Positions 16,705 through 25,552 are shown, counted from the first letter of the stretch. The stretch: 64,000 nt of DNA from Candidimonas nitroreducens (GCF_002209565.1 NZ_NJIH01000011.1:124001-188000); one strand, 5' to 3'. A program made the numbers and translations. Notes: generated from the sequence alone by a model not told the origin.

Positions 16705-16958
16705 TCGAAGCTCATTGGTTCGGCCGGTGTCTTGTCGCGCTGCCGGTTGATGGTTTCGACTTCGGCGTGGGTCAGGCTGCCCGCCTCGCGGGCGATGGAA
16801 GCCAGCATCGAACCAAGCTTGATGCGCCCCTCGGGCCTTGCGGCTTGTTCCAAGATGCTGCGAACCTCTGCCTCGGTGCTGTGGCCATGCATGGCTGCCC
16901 GAACCCGGATGGCGCGATGCACTTCCTCGGGGATATTTCTGACGGTGATAGAGGCCAT
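16680..16958 (-). CDS. Ribbon-helix-helix antitoxin, FitA family
   Basis: A 92-residue antitoxin. The N-terminal ribbon-helix-helix is MASITVRNIPEEVHRAIRVRA...STEAEVRSILEQA, typical of FitA/StbC-type repressors. The C-terminal half should wrap around the PIN toxin encoded by the overlapping downstream gene. It probably represses its own operon by binding the paired GATATC elements at 16986-17010, 28 bases upstream of its start. The combination of FitA-type antitoxin and FitB/VapC toxin is standard and appears intact. Confidence 0.9.
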   Translation of the reverse strand: MASITVRNIPEEVHRAIRVRAAMHGHSTEAEVRSILEQAARPEGRIKLGSMLASIAREAGSLTHAEVETINRQRDKTPAEPMSFECSSLIPT

Positions 16959-16985
16959 GATGCAAATCCTTCATTTGCCATGTTT

Positions 16986-17010
16986 GATATCACCTTATAT
17001 AAATGATATC
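16986..17010 (-). promoter_or_regulatory. Candidate FitAB/VapBC operator
   Basis: Two GATATC palindromes (16986-16991 and 17005-17010) are spaced 19 bases centre to centre around an AT-rich core (TTATATAAAT). They lie directly upstream of the antitoxin gene. The core could also serve as the -10 element. Autoregulatory binding is inferred from the family. Confidence 0.55.
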
Positions 17011-17486
17011 GATTTTACAAGGCTGAGGAATTGAGCTGAGAAGCTGCGGGAGTTTGGCTTCTCCTGTTCACTGGTTGCCGTGCTATGGGTGTCGCGGTAG
17101 GGTAAAGCGTTTCTTGTCCAGCATTGAGTCGGCACGCCGGCCTGCGGTTGATGGTTAAGCGCATACTGCGCAAATACAAGTATCCTTTAGATATGGCGGA
17201 TGCCGCTGCGGAGCTGGCGCTGCAACAGGTGAGGTGTTGGGTGAGATGTGGAACGCTTAGGCATGACCTTGCACTGTGCAGGTCGTTGCCTGATTGACGT
17301 TCGGGGGAGAAAACCAGGCAACGTACCTGCGATTATTTTTCCGAATCTCTTTTGGGCTCTGATCACCGCTGGAGGTTTTCGAATTGCCCCTGATTCACAT
17401 GGAGGTTTGTTCCCACAGGTTTTCCCAGCTTTGCCTTGTGCGAGATAGGCTGTCGTGGTCAGGCCGCTACAGCATAGGAGAGAGAG
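17011..17486. other. Gene-free region with strong stem-loop, upstream of cyclase-like gene
   Basis: 476 bases with no supportable coding frame. The main structure is the inverted repeat at 17278-17330, listed separately. Short ORFs on both strands lack codon character and ribosome-binding sites. The stretch just before the next gene has AGGAGAGAGAGG, a strong ribosome-binding site for the start at 17487. Confidence 0.45.
17278..17330. ncRNA. Long imperfect stem-loop, possible structured RNA
   Basis: Arms GCAGGTCGTTGCCTG (17278-17292) and CAGGCAACGTACCTGC (17315-17330) pair over 15 bp with one bulged base. They enclose a 22-base loop that is purine-rich at its 3' side (GGGGGAGAAAAC). No poly-U tract follows. 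It lies about 157 bases upstream of the cyclase-like gene. It could be a small RNA, a leader structure or a palindromic repeat element; the sequence alone does not decide. Confidence 0.35.
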
Positions 17487-18347
17487 GTGGCAGAGTTCTC
17501 TGACAAATTTGTTGCATTCGTTGACATTCTCGGGTTCAAAAATTTGGTTAACAGAGCATCGCGCCATGATGACATGTCTTTGGACGATCTCTTACGTTTG
17601 GCACAGACACTTGGGCCAACTGAGGCTCGAAGTGTGTTCGACGCCTATGGGCCGGTGTGTTGTCCTGCGGCGCATCGAGTAAGGAAAAACCTTGATTTTC
17701 GAGTAGTCCAGATATCTGACTGCGTGATTGTTTCCAGTGAAATCTCCCCTGCGGGATTGATAAATTTAATCCATTACTGTTGGGGCTCCGTCCTGAGGCT
17801 CTTGACTGAGGGTGTTCTGTGCAGAGGATATGTCACACGGGGTGAGATTTATCATACGGAGCGGCAGGTCATCGGGCCGGCGTATCAGGAGGCATATAGC
17901 AAGGAAGGGAGGGTCTCTGTGTTTTCGGATGGGGAGGGTGAAAGCGATGGGACTCCGTTTGTTGAAGTTGCCCCGATAGTTTTGGAGTATGTCGAGAGTC
18001 AGTCAGATCAATGTGTGTCGGAAATGTTTAACCGGATGGTGCAGAGGGTTCCTGATGGGGCTGCCCTTTTCCCATTTAAGAGATTGGAGGCCTCAGGTGC
18101 TATTGGAGGTGCTCAATCAGAGGAACTGCTCAAGGCGAATGCCACAATCAGAGAGAATATTCATAAATATAAGCGTCTGATGTGGTCGTTTGGCAAACCA
18201 AGCGGCGAACGAGCCTTATCTAAGGTGAGGCATTACGAGGCGGCTCTTGATGAGCAGCTTCGATTGTGTGATGGCCTCGATGAGGTTGTCGGGAAACTTC
18301 AGCAACCGGCAGTGGCTGTTCATCATTCTCCACCGTCAGGGCTATGA
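17487..18347 (+). CDS. Class III nucleotidyl cyclase-like (cyclase homology domain) protein
   Basis: A 286-residue protein resembling the class III adenylate/guanylate cyclase fold. VAFVDILGF (residues 9-17) matches the first metal-binding aspartate block, with D13. FRVVQISDCVIV (71-82) supplies the second aspartate, D78. RGYVTRGEIYH followed by VIGPAYQEAYSKE (113-140) matches the R-x-G-x2-x-G-E ... G-x-x-x-x2-A block that closes the active site. The usual GxxVNxAARL is replaced by GPAYQEAYSKE, a variant of the kind I associate with lone, unannotated cyclase-like proteins. The class includes the Pycsar cyclases that make cCMP/cUMP in phage defence, but no effector gene is adjacent, so that role is a hypothesis. 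Codon use is AT-richer than neighbours, and it sits between a toxin-antitoxin pair and a tRNA. Confidence 0.65.
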   Translation: MAEFSDKFVAFVDILGFKNLVNRASRHDDMSLDDLLRLAQTLGPTEARSVFDAYGPVCCPAAHRVRKNLDFRVVQISDCVIVSSEISPAGLINLIHYCWGSVLRLLTEGVLCRGYVTRGEIYHTERQVIGPAYQEAYSKEGRVSVFSDGEGESDGTPFVEVAPIVLEYVESQSDQCVSEMFNRMVQRVPDGAALFPFKRLEASGAIGGAQSEELLKANATIRENIHKYKRLMWSFGKPSGERALSKVRHYEAALDEQLRLCDGLDEVVGKLQQPAVAVHHSPPSGL

Positions 18348-18432
18348 ATGTTGTAATTGTTACTTTGAAGCGACGGTAGCAGAGAACAGATTCCTGCGAT
18401 TTGTGTGGCCGGGTGTACGTGGGAATCTAACC

Positions 18433-18464
18433 AAAAAAACGCCCGACTGAGAACAGTCAGGCGT
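18433..18464 (-). terminator. Rho-independent terminator of tRNA-Ala
   Basis: On the minus strand an 11-bp stem (ACGCCTGACTG / CAGTCGGGCGT) with a TTCT loop is followed by a run of seven T. It lies just downstream of the tRNA 3' end and also faces the 3' end of the plus-strand cyclase-like gene. Confidence 0.92.
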
Positions 18465-18470
18465 GTATTC

Positions 18471-18546
<76 letters not shown>

Positions 18547-18992
18547 AGAAAGACAGGCATTCTAGCAGATTTGCGGGGCTTGTGTGTCGAACCCGGGCTG
18601 GCGGTTGACCCGGGCAGGCAACCGGGTGCAAAGAGCAGAACGGCCAGCTGGCGGAGCTCTGGCGCCCGAGGCTTCTTCCGCCCATTACCTGCGACGGCTA
18701 TTCATCGACACTTTCGTCTTTGGGCTGCCCGCCAGGGGCGGGCATGCCCCCTAGCGGCACGCCCCCTAGCCATTGCTGCCCGTTCAGATGCTACATTGGG
18801 GAGGTAATCCAGCGCATCCTCGATCGCCTACCTGGCGAGCGCGCTGGGAATAACGGGGGTGGGCCTCATCCCCGCGCATTGCGCATGCGGGCTCGTCATG
18901 GCAAGCCGCTTCCAGGCCTTTCCGGAACAGAGCGGCTCCGTGCATCCGGGAAGCTTCGTGCATGCGCAGACATCGTCCAGGAGAATATCAGC
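18547..18992. other. Gene-free region upstream of aldo/keto reductase
   Basis: 446 bases containing the tRNA-Ala promoter (minus strand) and the aldo/keto reductase promoter (plus strand). A short direct repeat (CCCCCTAGC with flanks) occurs near 18746-18770. I see no supportable gene: the open frames here have no ribosome-binding site and no recognisable protein. Confidence 0.4.
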
Positions 18993-19856
18993 ATGACTAC
19001 GCAACTACCGGCGGCCGCGGCCGGGCAATTTCTTATCGGCGGCGATCTGGCCGTCAACCGCCTGGGCTATGGAGCCATGCGCGTCACGGGCAAGGGCATC
19101 TGGGGCGAGCCGGCCGATCTGGCGCAGGCCCGGGCCACGCTGGCCCGGGCGCCCGAGCTGGGGGTCAATTTCATCGACACGGCCGACAGCTACGGGCCGT
19201 ACGTCAGCGAAGACCTGATCCGCGAGGCGCTGCATCCGTACCGCGGCATGGTGATCGCCACCAAGGGCGGGCTGGTGCGCCACGGCCCCGACATCTGGAA
19301 ACCGCTGGGCCGGCCCGAATACCTGCGCCAGTGCGTGCTGATGAGCCTGCGCCGCCTGGGGCTGGAGCGCATCGACCTATGGCAGTTGCACCGCATCGAC
19401 CCTCAGGTGCCCGAGGCCGAGCAGTTCGAGGCCATTGCCGAAATGCACAAGGAAGGCCTGATACGCCATGTGGGCCTGAGCGAAGTAGGCATGGCCCAGA
19501 TCGAGACGGCGCAGAAATATTTCCCGGTCGCCACCGTGCAGAACCGCTACAACCTGAGCGACCGGCAGAGCGAGGCCGTGCTCGATTACTGCGAGCAGCA
19601 TGCCATGGGTTTCATCCCCTGGTATCCGCTGGCCGCGGGCGCACTGACCGGCCCCGACTCGGCGGCCGCGCAGATTGCCCGGCGGTTGAACATCACGCAC
19701 GGTCAGCTTGCCCTGGCCTGGCTGCTGAAACGCTCGCCGGTGATACTGCCTATTCCCGGCACGAGCCAGGTCGCCCATCTGGAACAGAACGTGGCGGCCG
19801 CCACGGTAGTGCTGTCCGACGAAGACTACGCGGCGGTAAGCGCGCAGGCCGCCTGA
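18993..19856 (+). CDS. Aldo/keto reductase family oxidoreductase
   Basis: A 287-residue NADPH-dependent aldo/keto reductase of the YajO/perakine-reductase-like type. The start ATG 18993 follows CCAGGAGAAT, and the longer frame upstream has no support. The catalytic tetrad is visible: Asp and Tyr in FIDTADSYG (about 52-60), Lys in VIATKGG (about 85-91), and His in LWQLHRID (about 128-135). The cofactor region near the C-terminus is [14 protein letters not shown]. It reduces carbonyl compounds to alcohols; the substrate is unknown. It converges on the Bug receptor gene with 31 bases between, so the two are not one operon. Confidence 0.88.
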   Translation: MTTQLPAAAAGQFLIGGDLAVNRLGYGAMRVTGKGIWGEPADLAQARATLARAPELGVNFIDTADSYGPYVSEDLIREALHPYRGMVIATKGGLVRHGPDIWKPLGRPEYLRQCVLMSLRRLGLERIDLWQLHRIDPQVPEAEQFEAIAEMHKEGLIRHVGLSEVGMAQIETAQKYFPVATVQNRYNLSDRQSEAVLDYCEQHAMGFIPWYPLAAGALTGPDSAAAQIARRLNITHGQLALAWLLKRSPVILPIPGTSQVAHLEQNVAAATVVLSDEDYAAVSAQAA

Positions 19857-19887
19857 TCAGGCGGCCTGCGCGCGGACTGCGGACAAA

Positions 19888-20874
19888 TTACTGGATGCTG
19901 ATGTTCGCCTGCCTCGCCACCTTGGTGTACTGGGCGATCTGGCTCTTGATCGTGGCTGCCAGTTCGGCCGCGCTGCTGCCTATGGGCTCGATGCCCAGCT
20001 TGCCGAGGCTGGCCTGCATTTTCGGGTCGTGCAGCGCCTGTTGGACGCCTTGCTGCAGCGCCGCCACGATGGGGGCGGGAGTGCCGGCGGGAGCGAAGAG
20101 CCCCGACCACAGCAGCATCTGGTAGTCGGGCCCGCCCGCCTGCGCGACGGTGGGCACCTGGGGCAGCGACGCGATCCGCTTGCCGGTGGTGACAGCCAGG
20201 GGCCGCAGCTTGCCGGCCCGGATTTGCGGGATGACGGCGGCGCTGTCGCCGAAGGTCATGGGCACCTGGTTGGCGAGCACCGCCTGAACCGCCTGGGCGC
20301 TGCCCTTGTAAGGGATATGATTGAAGCGCAGATGCGCCTGCTGCGCGAACATTTCGGTTGCCAGCTGGAATGAGGTCGCAGCGGATCCGTAGTCTATGGA
20401 TCCGGGCTTGGCCCTGGCGGCCTGCATCAGGTCGGGCAGCTTGTGATAGGGGGTAGATGGGTTGACGACGATCAGCAAGGGGAAGCCGCCTATCATGCTG
20501 ACGGGGGCGAAATCGGCGGTGGGGTCGTAAGGCAGCTTCTTGTACACGGCGGGGTTGACTGTCATGCCGCTGCTGGGGCCTATTAGCAGCGTGTAGCCGT
20601 CGGGCTTGGCCCGCTTGACCGCGTCGAAGGCGATGAAGCCGTTGGCTCCGGGGCGGTTCTCGACCACGAAGGGCTGGCCCATTTGCGTCTGCAGGCGCTC
20701 GGCGAGCAGCCGGGCCAGTACGTCATTGCCGCCGCCCGGAGGAAATCCCACGACGATTTTCACCGGCCTGTCCGGATAGCTTGCCGCGACCGCGGTGGAT
20801 GCGGGGAACAGGCTTGCGGCCGCAAGCGTACACAGGGCCAAAGCCGCGGCGGCGGCCGTCTTGATGGGCGTCAT
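19888..20874 (-). CDS. Bug-family tripartite tricarboxylate transporter substrate-binding protein
   Basis: A 328-residue periplasmic solute-binding protein of the Bug (TctC) family, greatly expanded in Bordetella-like genomes. The signal peptide spans about residues 1-31 (TAAAAALALCTLAAASL...STAVA). Diagnostic blocks are YPDRPVKIVVGFPPGGGNDVLAR, VVENRPGANG, LLIGPSSGMTVNP, HIPYKGSAQAVQAVLA and AVTTGKRIASLPQVPTVAQAGG. It is probably transcribed after the flavoprotein and Fe-S genes that lie upstream on the same strand, suggesting capture of their substrate. No TctA/TctB membrane subunits are present, which is common for orphan Bug proteins. Confidence 0.93.
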   Translation of the reverse strand: MTPIKTAAAAALALCTLAAASLFPASTAVAASYPDRPVKIVVGFPPGGGNDVLARLLAERLQTQMGQPFVVENRPGANGFIAFDAVKRAKPDGYTLLIGPSSGMTVNPAVYKKLPYDPTADFAPVSMIGGFPLLIVVNPSTPYHKLPDLMQAARAKPGSIDYGSAATSFQLATEMFAQQAHLRFNHIPYKGSAQAVQAVLANQVPMTFGDSAAVIPQIRAGKLRPLAVTTGKRIASLPQVPTVAQAGGPDYQMLLWSGLFAPAGTPAPIVAALQQGVQQALHDPKMQASLGKLGIEPIGSSAAELAATIKSQIAQYTKVARQANISIQ

Positions 20875-20946
20875 ATATGTCTGTCTCCTGGTGAGTGTGA
20901 TGGCGCGGCGCCTGGAGGCCGGCGGCTCGCCGGCGCCGCGGGATGT

Positions 20947-22506
20947 TTAGCGCATGCCGTACTTGCCGGGTGCGATGACGCCGTTGGGATCCAGGGCGCG
21001 CTTGATGGCGTCGCACGCCTGGACGATTCCGGGCATGCGCTGCTCTTGATGGAACTGCTGGTACATGGTGGGGGCGCGGCCGACGAAGACGCCTCTTTCG
21101 GCATAGCTGGCGGCCAGTGCCCGATAACATTGGTCGGCGCGGGCCGCCTCGTCCGGGTCGCTGCGATTGAATACCAGCGTATGCACGCCGCGGGCGAAAC
21201 GCGGCCCGCAAACGTTGGAGACCATGTATTCCAGGCCATGCTGGCGGCAGATTTCGCGCGAATGTTTTTGCATCTGGTGCGCGATCTGCCCGTTCATGGG
21301 CATGCCGGGAAGAAACCAGGCGGTGCCTCCGCCGGGGCGCCAGTTGAGCATGCGCAGTTCGCCGTCGCTGGGCATGCCCAGGTAGTTTTTGCGGGCGATG
21401 TCCAGCGGCGCCACGGCCTGCGCCTCTTCGGGCGGGATGTAGCGGATCTTCGAGGACTTGGTGAAATGGGCGCGCAGCCTGTCGATCTGCGGGGCAACGG
21501 CCTGCTTGCTGGCGCCGAAGAGGGCGCCGGAAATGTTCCAGGCTCCCAGGCCGTGCTTGTGCTGCAAGGCCCGCCGGGCTTCGTCGCTGATCTGTTTGCG
21601 CCCGCCCGTAGCGGCATATTCGGGGTTGCTTTCCGCCGCCGCGATCAGATACAGATCGTTGGTCACGCGGATCTGGGTCGGCACGAAGTTGGTCTGCTTC
21701 AGCGGGCGCACGAGTTCGATGACCTCGTCCAGGTCGTCATCGTCGGCCGCGCTGAAGAAGAACGGTTCGATGTGAGGCGGGCGCAGCATCAGCCAGATGC
21801 CGGCTCGCGTGACGATGCCGTAGTTGGATTGGGTGAACAGTCCGTCGAGCGCCGGCCCGAAGCTGTACTTGGAGACGTGCCAATTCAGGTGTTCGGCGGC
21901 CTCCAGGCTGCCGTCGCCGGTGCGGATGAGATCGCCGCTGCCGAGCACCACCTCCATGCCGCAGACACTGCCGAAATGATCCGCGGCCGCGCCGCCGCCG
22001 CCGCCCTTGTCCAGGGCATTGCCCAGCAGGCTGCCCTGAGGTGGCCCGGCCGTCGGGGACATCATGAGGCGGCTGCCGCGCTTGTTCAGTTCGTCGTACA
22101 GGGACTGGAAGCTGACGCCGGGCTCCACCTCGCAATAGCCCAGGGTCTCATTGACTTCGAGCACTTTGTTCATGTGGCGGCCCAGATCGACCACGATCTG
22201 CCCGGAGCACATGGGGGACTTGCTGCCCAGGCCGATGTTCTGCCCGGTGCTGATGGGAAACAGCTGAACCTTGTGCCGATTCGCCGCCAGGACGATGCGC
22301 TGGACGTCGGCGGTCGAGGCCGGGTATAGCACGGCGGCCGGCCGGTTGTCCGGGCTGGGCAGCGTGTGTTCTCCGTAGCGGCCCAGAGTCGCGTCGGCGG
22401 TGGAGACGGCGTCGGGCCCCAGCTCGCCGCGCATGTCTTTGAAGAATGCGTCGAGGCTGGATTGCGGCGTGGCCGGAGTTGTGGCGGGAAATGCGGCGGT
22501 GTCCAA
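20947..22506 (-). CDS. VAO/PCMH-family FAD-linked oxidase (4-cresol dehydrogenase/vanillyl-alcohol oxidase-like)
   Basis: A 519-residue flavoprotein with a PCMH-type FAD-binding domain (about residues 55-270) and a C-terminal cap (about 290-500). It most resembles the p-cresol methylhydroxylase flavoprotein/vanillyl-alcohol oxidase group. Landmarks are LFPISTGQNIGLG, CEVEPGVSFQSLYDEL, DHFGSVCGMEVVLGSGDLIRTG, FGPALDGLFTQSNYGIVTRAGIWLM, and a C-terminal ALDPNGVIAPGKYG. The substrate is probably a para-substituted phenol or a related hydroxy compound (inference). The next gene encodes a GlcF-like Fe-S protein with only 12 bases between, so electrons may go to an Fe-S carrier rather than the cytochrome used by classical PCMH. 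It is divergent from an AraC regulator. Confidence 0.85.
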   Translation of the reverse strand: MDTAAFPATTPATPQSSLDAFFKDMRGELGPDAVSTADATLGRYGEHTLPSPDNRPAAVLYPASTADVQRIVLAANRHKVQLFPISTGQNIGLGSKSPMCSGQIVVDLGRHMNKVLEVNETLGYCEVEPGVSFQSLYDELNKRGSRLMMSPTAGPPQGSLLGNALDKGGGGGAAADHFGSVCGMEVVLGSGDLIRTGDGSLEAAEHLNWHVSKYSFGPALDGLFTQSNYGIVTRAGIWLMLRPPHIEPFFFSAADDDDLDEVIELVRPLKQTNFVPTQIRVTNDLYLIAAAESNPEYAATGGRKQISDEARRALQHKHGLGAWNISGALFGASKQAVAPQIDRLRAHFTKSSKIRYIPPEEAQAVAPLDIARKNYLGMPSDGELRMLNWRPGGGTAWFLPGMPMNGQIAHQMQKHSREICRQHGLEYMVSNVCGPRFARGVHTLVFNRSDPDEAARADQCYRALAASYAERGVFVGRAPTMYQQFHQEQRMPGIVQACDAIKRALDPNGVIAPGKYGMR

Positions 22507-22518
22507 AGCGGTGGCTCC

Positions 22519-23904
22519 TTACCAAAGCAGATCGGAAGTTTCGGGGACGGCGCTCGCCGCGCCGTTGTGCAGCGGGTCTTCGGCATGTTCGTCGGCGGGC
22601 TGCGCCGCCGGCGTGAAAGATTCCATGCCTCGGGGCGGCGGCCCCCCTGCGGCCCAGTCCAGCAGCTGCACGGTGTGCGCCACCGGTATGTCGGTGTACA
22701 GGGATATCTGTACCAGGCATCCCATGTTTCCCGCCGCGATGATGTCGGGTCGTACGGCTTCGATGTTGCCGGCCTTGCGCTGCCCGAGCCTTGCGGCGAT
22801 TTCGGGCTGCAGGATGTTGTAGGTTCCGGCCGAGCCGCAGCACAGGTGGTTTTCGGCGATGTCCGCCACCACGAATCCGGCGCGCCCCAGCACCGCCCGC
22901 GGCTCGCGCGTGATTTTCTGGCCGTGCTTGAGCGAACACGAGTCGTGATAGGCGACGCGTGCCGGTATGGGGCTTGTCAATGGCAGATCCTGCGCGCGCG
23001 CATTCAGGAATTGCGTGATGTCCACGCAGGCCTGCTCGACCCGCGCGGCGCGTTCGCGGCGCGGCGGGTCGTCCTGGAACAGCTCGCTGTAGTGCCGGAT
23101 GACGGATCCGCAGCCCGAGGTCGTCACCACGATGGCTTCGATTTCGCCTTGTTCCAGCAGCGTGTGCCAGGTGTCCACCAGCCGCGCGGCGTGCCGCTGT
23201 GCGGCGCCGCGATGACCCAGGTGCAGATCCAGCGCGCCGCAGCAGCGGCCTGCCAGGCCGCTGTCGACCACCTCTATGCCCATGCGGCCCAGCAGCCGGC
23301 GCGCTGCGTCGTTGATCTCGCGGCCCAGTGCGGACTGCACGCAGCCATCCAGCAGGGTCACCTTGCCGGCGTTGAGGGAGCCGGCGCGTATGCCTTCGTC
23401 CGGGCCCAGGCCGCGGGCGGCGAATGCGCCGACCGCCCTGGCGTTGGACAGCCGCGCGAGCGTGCCCAGAGTGCCCGGCAGGCGTGCGGCGGCCCCGCCT
23501 GCCACATGAGCCGCCCGCGTCGCGACGCTCAGCAGGCGCGGATGGGTCATGATGTACGACAGCGCCTTGCGCTTGAGGCGCTCGCTCAAGGGGCGCACGC
23601 CGGACTGCTCTATGTATTCGCGCGCCGTGTCGATCAAGCTGCGGTAGTCCACGCCGGCCGCGCAAGTGGTCGCGCACGACAGGCAGGACAGGCAGCGGTC
23701 GACGTGGAGAACCGTGGCCGCCGGGGGCTTGCCGCCTTCGGCAAGCATGTCCTTGATCAGGGCGATTCTGCCGCGCGGCGAGTCGTTCTCTTCGTGATCC
23801 AGGACGTAGGTCGGGCAGACCGAGGTACAGAAGCCGAAGTGCACGCAGGTGTCGGCGACCTTGCGGCCTTGTTCGAGTCTCTCTGTCGGTATAATCGTTT
23901 GCAT
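22519..23904 (-). CDS. GlcF-like (Fe-S)-binding oxidoreductase subunit with CCG domains
   Basis: A 461-residue protein of the GlcF/heterodisulfide-reductase-D type. Two [4Fe-4S] ferredoxin motifs are present: CVHFGFCTSVCP (about residues 20-31) and CLSCLSCATTCAAG (about 70-83). Two cysteine-rich CCG domains follow, one around GCVQSALG to GRCCGALDLH and one around YHDSCSLKH to NHLCCGSAGTYN. In glycolate oxidase this subunit takes electrons from the flavoprotein to the quinone pool. It is encoded first in the operon, upstream of the VAO-type flavoprotein and Bug receptor, so it should be the electron acceptor of that flavoprotein. The C-terminus carries a Pro-rich tail. Confidence 0.88.
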   Translation of the reverse strand: MQTIIPTERLEQGRKVADTCVHFGFCTSVCPTYVLDHEENDSPRGRIALIKDMLAEGGKPPAATVLHVDRCLSCLSCATTCAAGVDYRSLIDTAREYIEQSGVRPLSERLKRKALSYIMTHPRLLSVATRAAHVAGGAAARLPGTLGTLARLSNARAVGAFAARGLGPDEGIRAGSLNAGKVTLLDGCVQSALGREINDAARRLLGRMGIEVVDSGLAGRCCGALDLHLGHRGAAQRHAARLVDTWHTLLEQGEIEAIVVTTSGCGSVIRHYSELFQDDPPRRERAARVEQACVDITQFLNARAQDLPLTSPIPARVAYHDSCSLKHGQKITREPRAVLGRAGFVVADIAENHLCCGSAGTYNILQPEIAARLGQRKAGNIEAVRPDIIAAGNMGCLVQISLYTDIPVAHTVQLLDWAAGGPPPRGMESFTPAAQPADEHAEDPLHNGAASAVPETSDLLW

Positions 23905-24078
23905 GCTTTCTTACGTGGCGCCTGAGCCATAGCCGGCCCGGGCTGTCGATCGGAACACTGCTGCGCCACGGTTGGCGCGGTTTCAGCCACTATATTGATT
24001 GATGCTGCCCGCTGGTGTCTTGGCCTTGCGTGCCACACGACATGACTGACAGCGCCACGGGCGACAGGCCCTAGACAC

Positions 24079-25080
24079 ATGGAATCGGAATCGCAGTCGC
24101 AGCGGTGCGCCGAGGACTGGCGCCGGTGGAAGGCCCAAGGCTCCAGGCAGCAGCGGGTCGATTACTGGAACGACGTCATCTGCCAGGCGGTGCTGGACGT
24201 CGACATGACGATGCAGGAACCTCCCGTGGGCGGGGGGCTGTTTCGCGGCAGCATCAGCAGCCTGAACCAGGTGGGCGCGCGCTTCGTCAATTTCCGCTCG
24301 TCCGGCCACGAAGTCACGCGTACACCGCGACAGGTCGGCCGCACCGACGGCGGCTACCTCATGGTCAGCCTGCAATACCGTGGCCAGAGCCGTCTTACCC
24401 AGAACCGCAGTGATGTGGTGTTGAACTCCGGCGACGTGGGCATCGTCGACAGCGGCCTGCCATTCAGCCTGTTTTTCCCTCAAGAAGTCGACCGGCGCAT
24501 CGTGATGCTGCCCAAGTCGCTATTGGCTGCGCGCACGCGCAGCCTGGCGAATTGGCGTGGCCCGGTGCGCATTGCGTCGGACTTCGTGCTTACGCCGCTG
24601 ATCGCGCACACGCTGAGAATGCTGACCGAGCGGGCGCAGCCGCTTACGGATTCCCACGCACATTTGCTGCTGGAAAGCGTGGCCGATTATGTGGCCAGCT
24701 GCTTGAGCCAGCAGCCCGGCGCGCAGGGCGCCGCCGCCATTGCCCGTGCGCGCTACGAGGCCGTGTTGCGCCATGTCGCGCAGCACATCGCCGATGTAGA
24801 GCTGGACGCCGGCGGCGCGGCTGCGGCGGCGGGGATGTCGGTGCGGACGCTGCATCGCCTGTTCGAGCGCTATGCCGATTGCAGTTTCGAGCAGCACGTC
24901 ATCCGCGAAAGATTGCATCTGGCCCGGCGCGGGCTTGCCGCAGGCCGGCACGCTTCGGTGTCGGCCGCCGCGTTTGCGGCGGGCTTCAACGACTTGTCCC
25001 ATTTCACCCGGCGCTTCCGCGCCAGCTTTGGCATTTCCCCGTCTTCGCTGCTGTCCGGCGGGCGCGAAGACGAGGGTTGA
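24079..25080 (+). CDS. AraC family transcriptional regulator
   Basis: A 333-residue AraC-type regulator. The N-terminal 200 residues form a sensor domain resembling FeaR/AraC-binding-like regulators (VNFRSSGHEVTRTPRQV, GGYLMVSLQYRG). The C-terminal HTH_18 region (about 225-325) has RYEAVLRHVAQHIAD, AAAAAGMSVRTLHRLFERY and AFAAGFNDLSHFTRRFRASFGISP, the usual second helix and signature. It is divergent from the Fe-S/flavoprotein/Bug operon across a 174-base gap and probably activates it in response to the aromatic or hydroxy-acid substrate. It is the last gene before the AT-rich island. Confidence 0.9.
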   Translation: MESESQSQRCAEDWRRWKAQGSRQQRVDYWNDVICQAVLDVDMTMQEPPVGGGLFRGSISSLNQVGARFVNFRSSGHEVTRTPRQVGRTDGGYLMVSLQYRGQSRLTQNRSDVVLNSGDVGIVDSGLPFSLFFPQEVDRRIVMLPKSLLAARTRSLANWRGPVRIASDFVLTPLIAHTLRMLTERAQPLTDSHAHLLLESVADYVASCLSQQPGAQGAAAIARARYEAVLRHVAQHIADVELDAGGAAAAAGMSVRTLHRLFERYADCSFEQHVIRERLHLARRGLAAGRHASVSAAAFAAGFNDLSHFTRRFRASFGISPSSLLSGGREDEG

Positions 25081-25552
25081 AATGAAACTATGATCTTCAA
25101 CTGTCTTATAGGGTGTGAGTGGTGCAATGCGTGGTAAAAAACTAAAGTGAAACCAGGTTGCTCCTTCGAGCCGAAGTGGTAGTGACTTGATAGTCAATTT
25201 GCCGACGGCTGCCCGATGGCATGAAGTAAAAGATATTTCAAGGACGAGTTCAAGCCTGGAGCGGTGCTGTTGGCAGGGTAGTTTGGCTGCAACGTATCGC
25301 ATCTGCTCGGGCATATTGATGAGCTGATAGAGCTTGACCAAAATCTAATTTTTATTCAGAATCAAAGAGTTAAGTGGAGCCATGCTGGGCTTTCATGCAC
25401 AAGTGATGTTCTGAGCGTGTTGTAATTGGACGTGTATCTACCCTATTTCAATCCTTTCAAATTGACGAGGTACGAAGCCTCGACTTAGTGCCCGATCGAT
25501 CTTCGTAAAGTAAACAAGTGCTACCATACAACGAGAACAGCGGTGGGCAAAA
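25081..25552. other. AT-richer gene-free junction upstream of the HIT operon
   Basis: 472 bases at the left edge of the AT-rich island. Composition changes clearly here from the GC-rich AraC gene. A small hairpin (CGAGG-TACGAAG-CCTCG, near 25466-25482) directly follows a TTGA element. No gene is supportable on either strand. The promoter of the HIT-MazG operon should be here. No integrase or direct repeat was found. Confidence 0.45.

Noticed and set aside
16294-16974. 226-residue version of the PIN toxin
   Set aside because: The first 90 residues are an out-of-frame reading of the antitoxin gene; the true start is ATG 16704.
17187-17567. 126-residue minus-strand ORF upstream of the cyclase-like gene
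   Set aside because: No ribosome-binding site, no family resemblance, and it crosses the stem-loop and the start of the real gene.
17487-18347. Complete Pycsar system
   Set aside because: No effector gene (TIR or membrane protein) is adjacent; only a cyclase-like protein is seen.
25081-25552. Phage attachment site or integrase remnant at the island edge
   Set aside because: No integrase-like frame and no direct repeat matching the right edge near 30400 was found.
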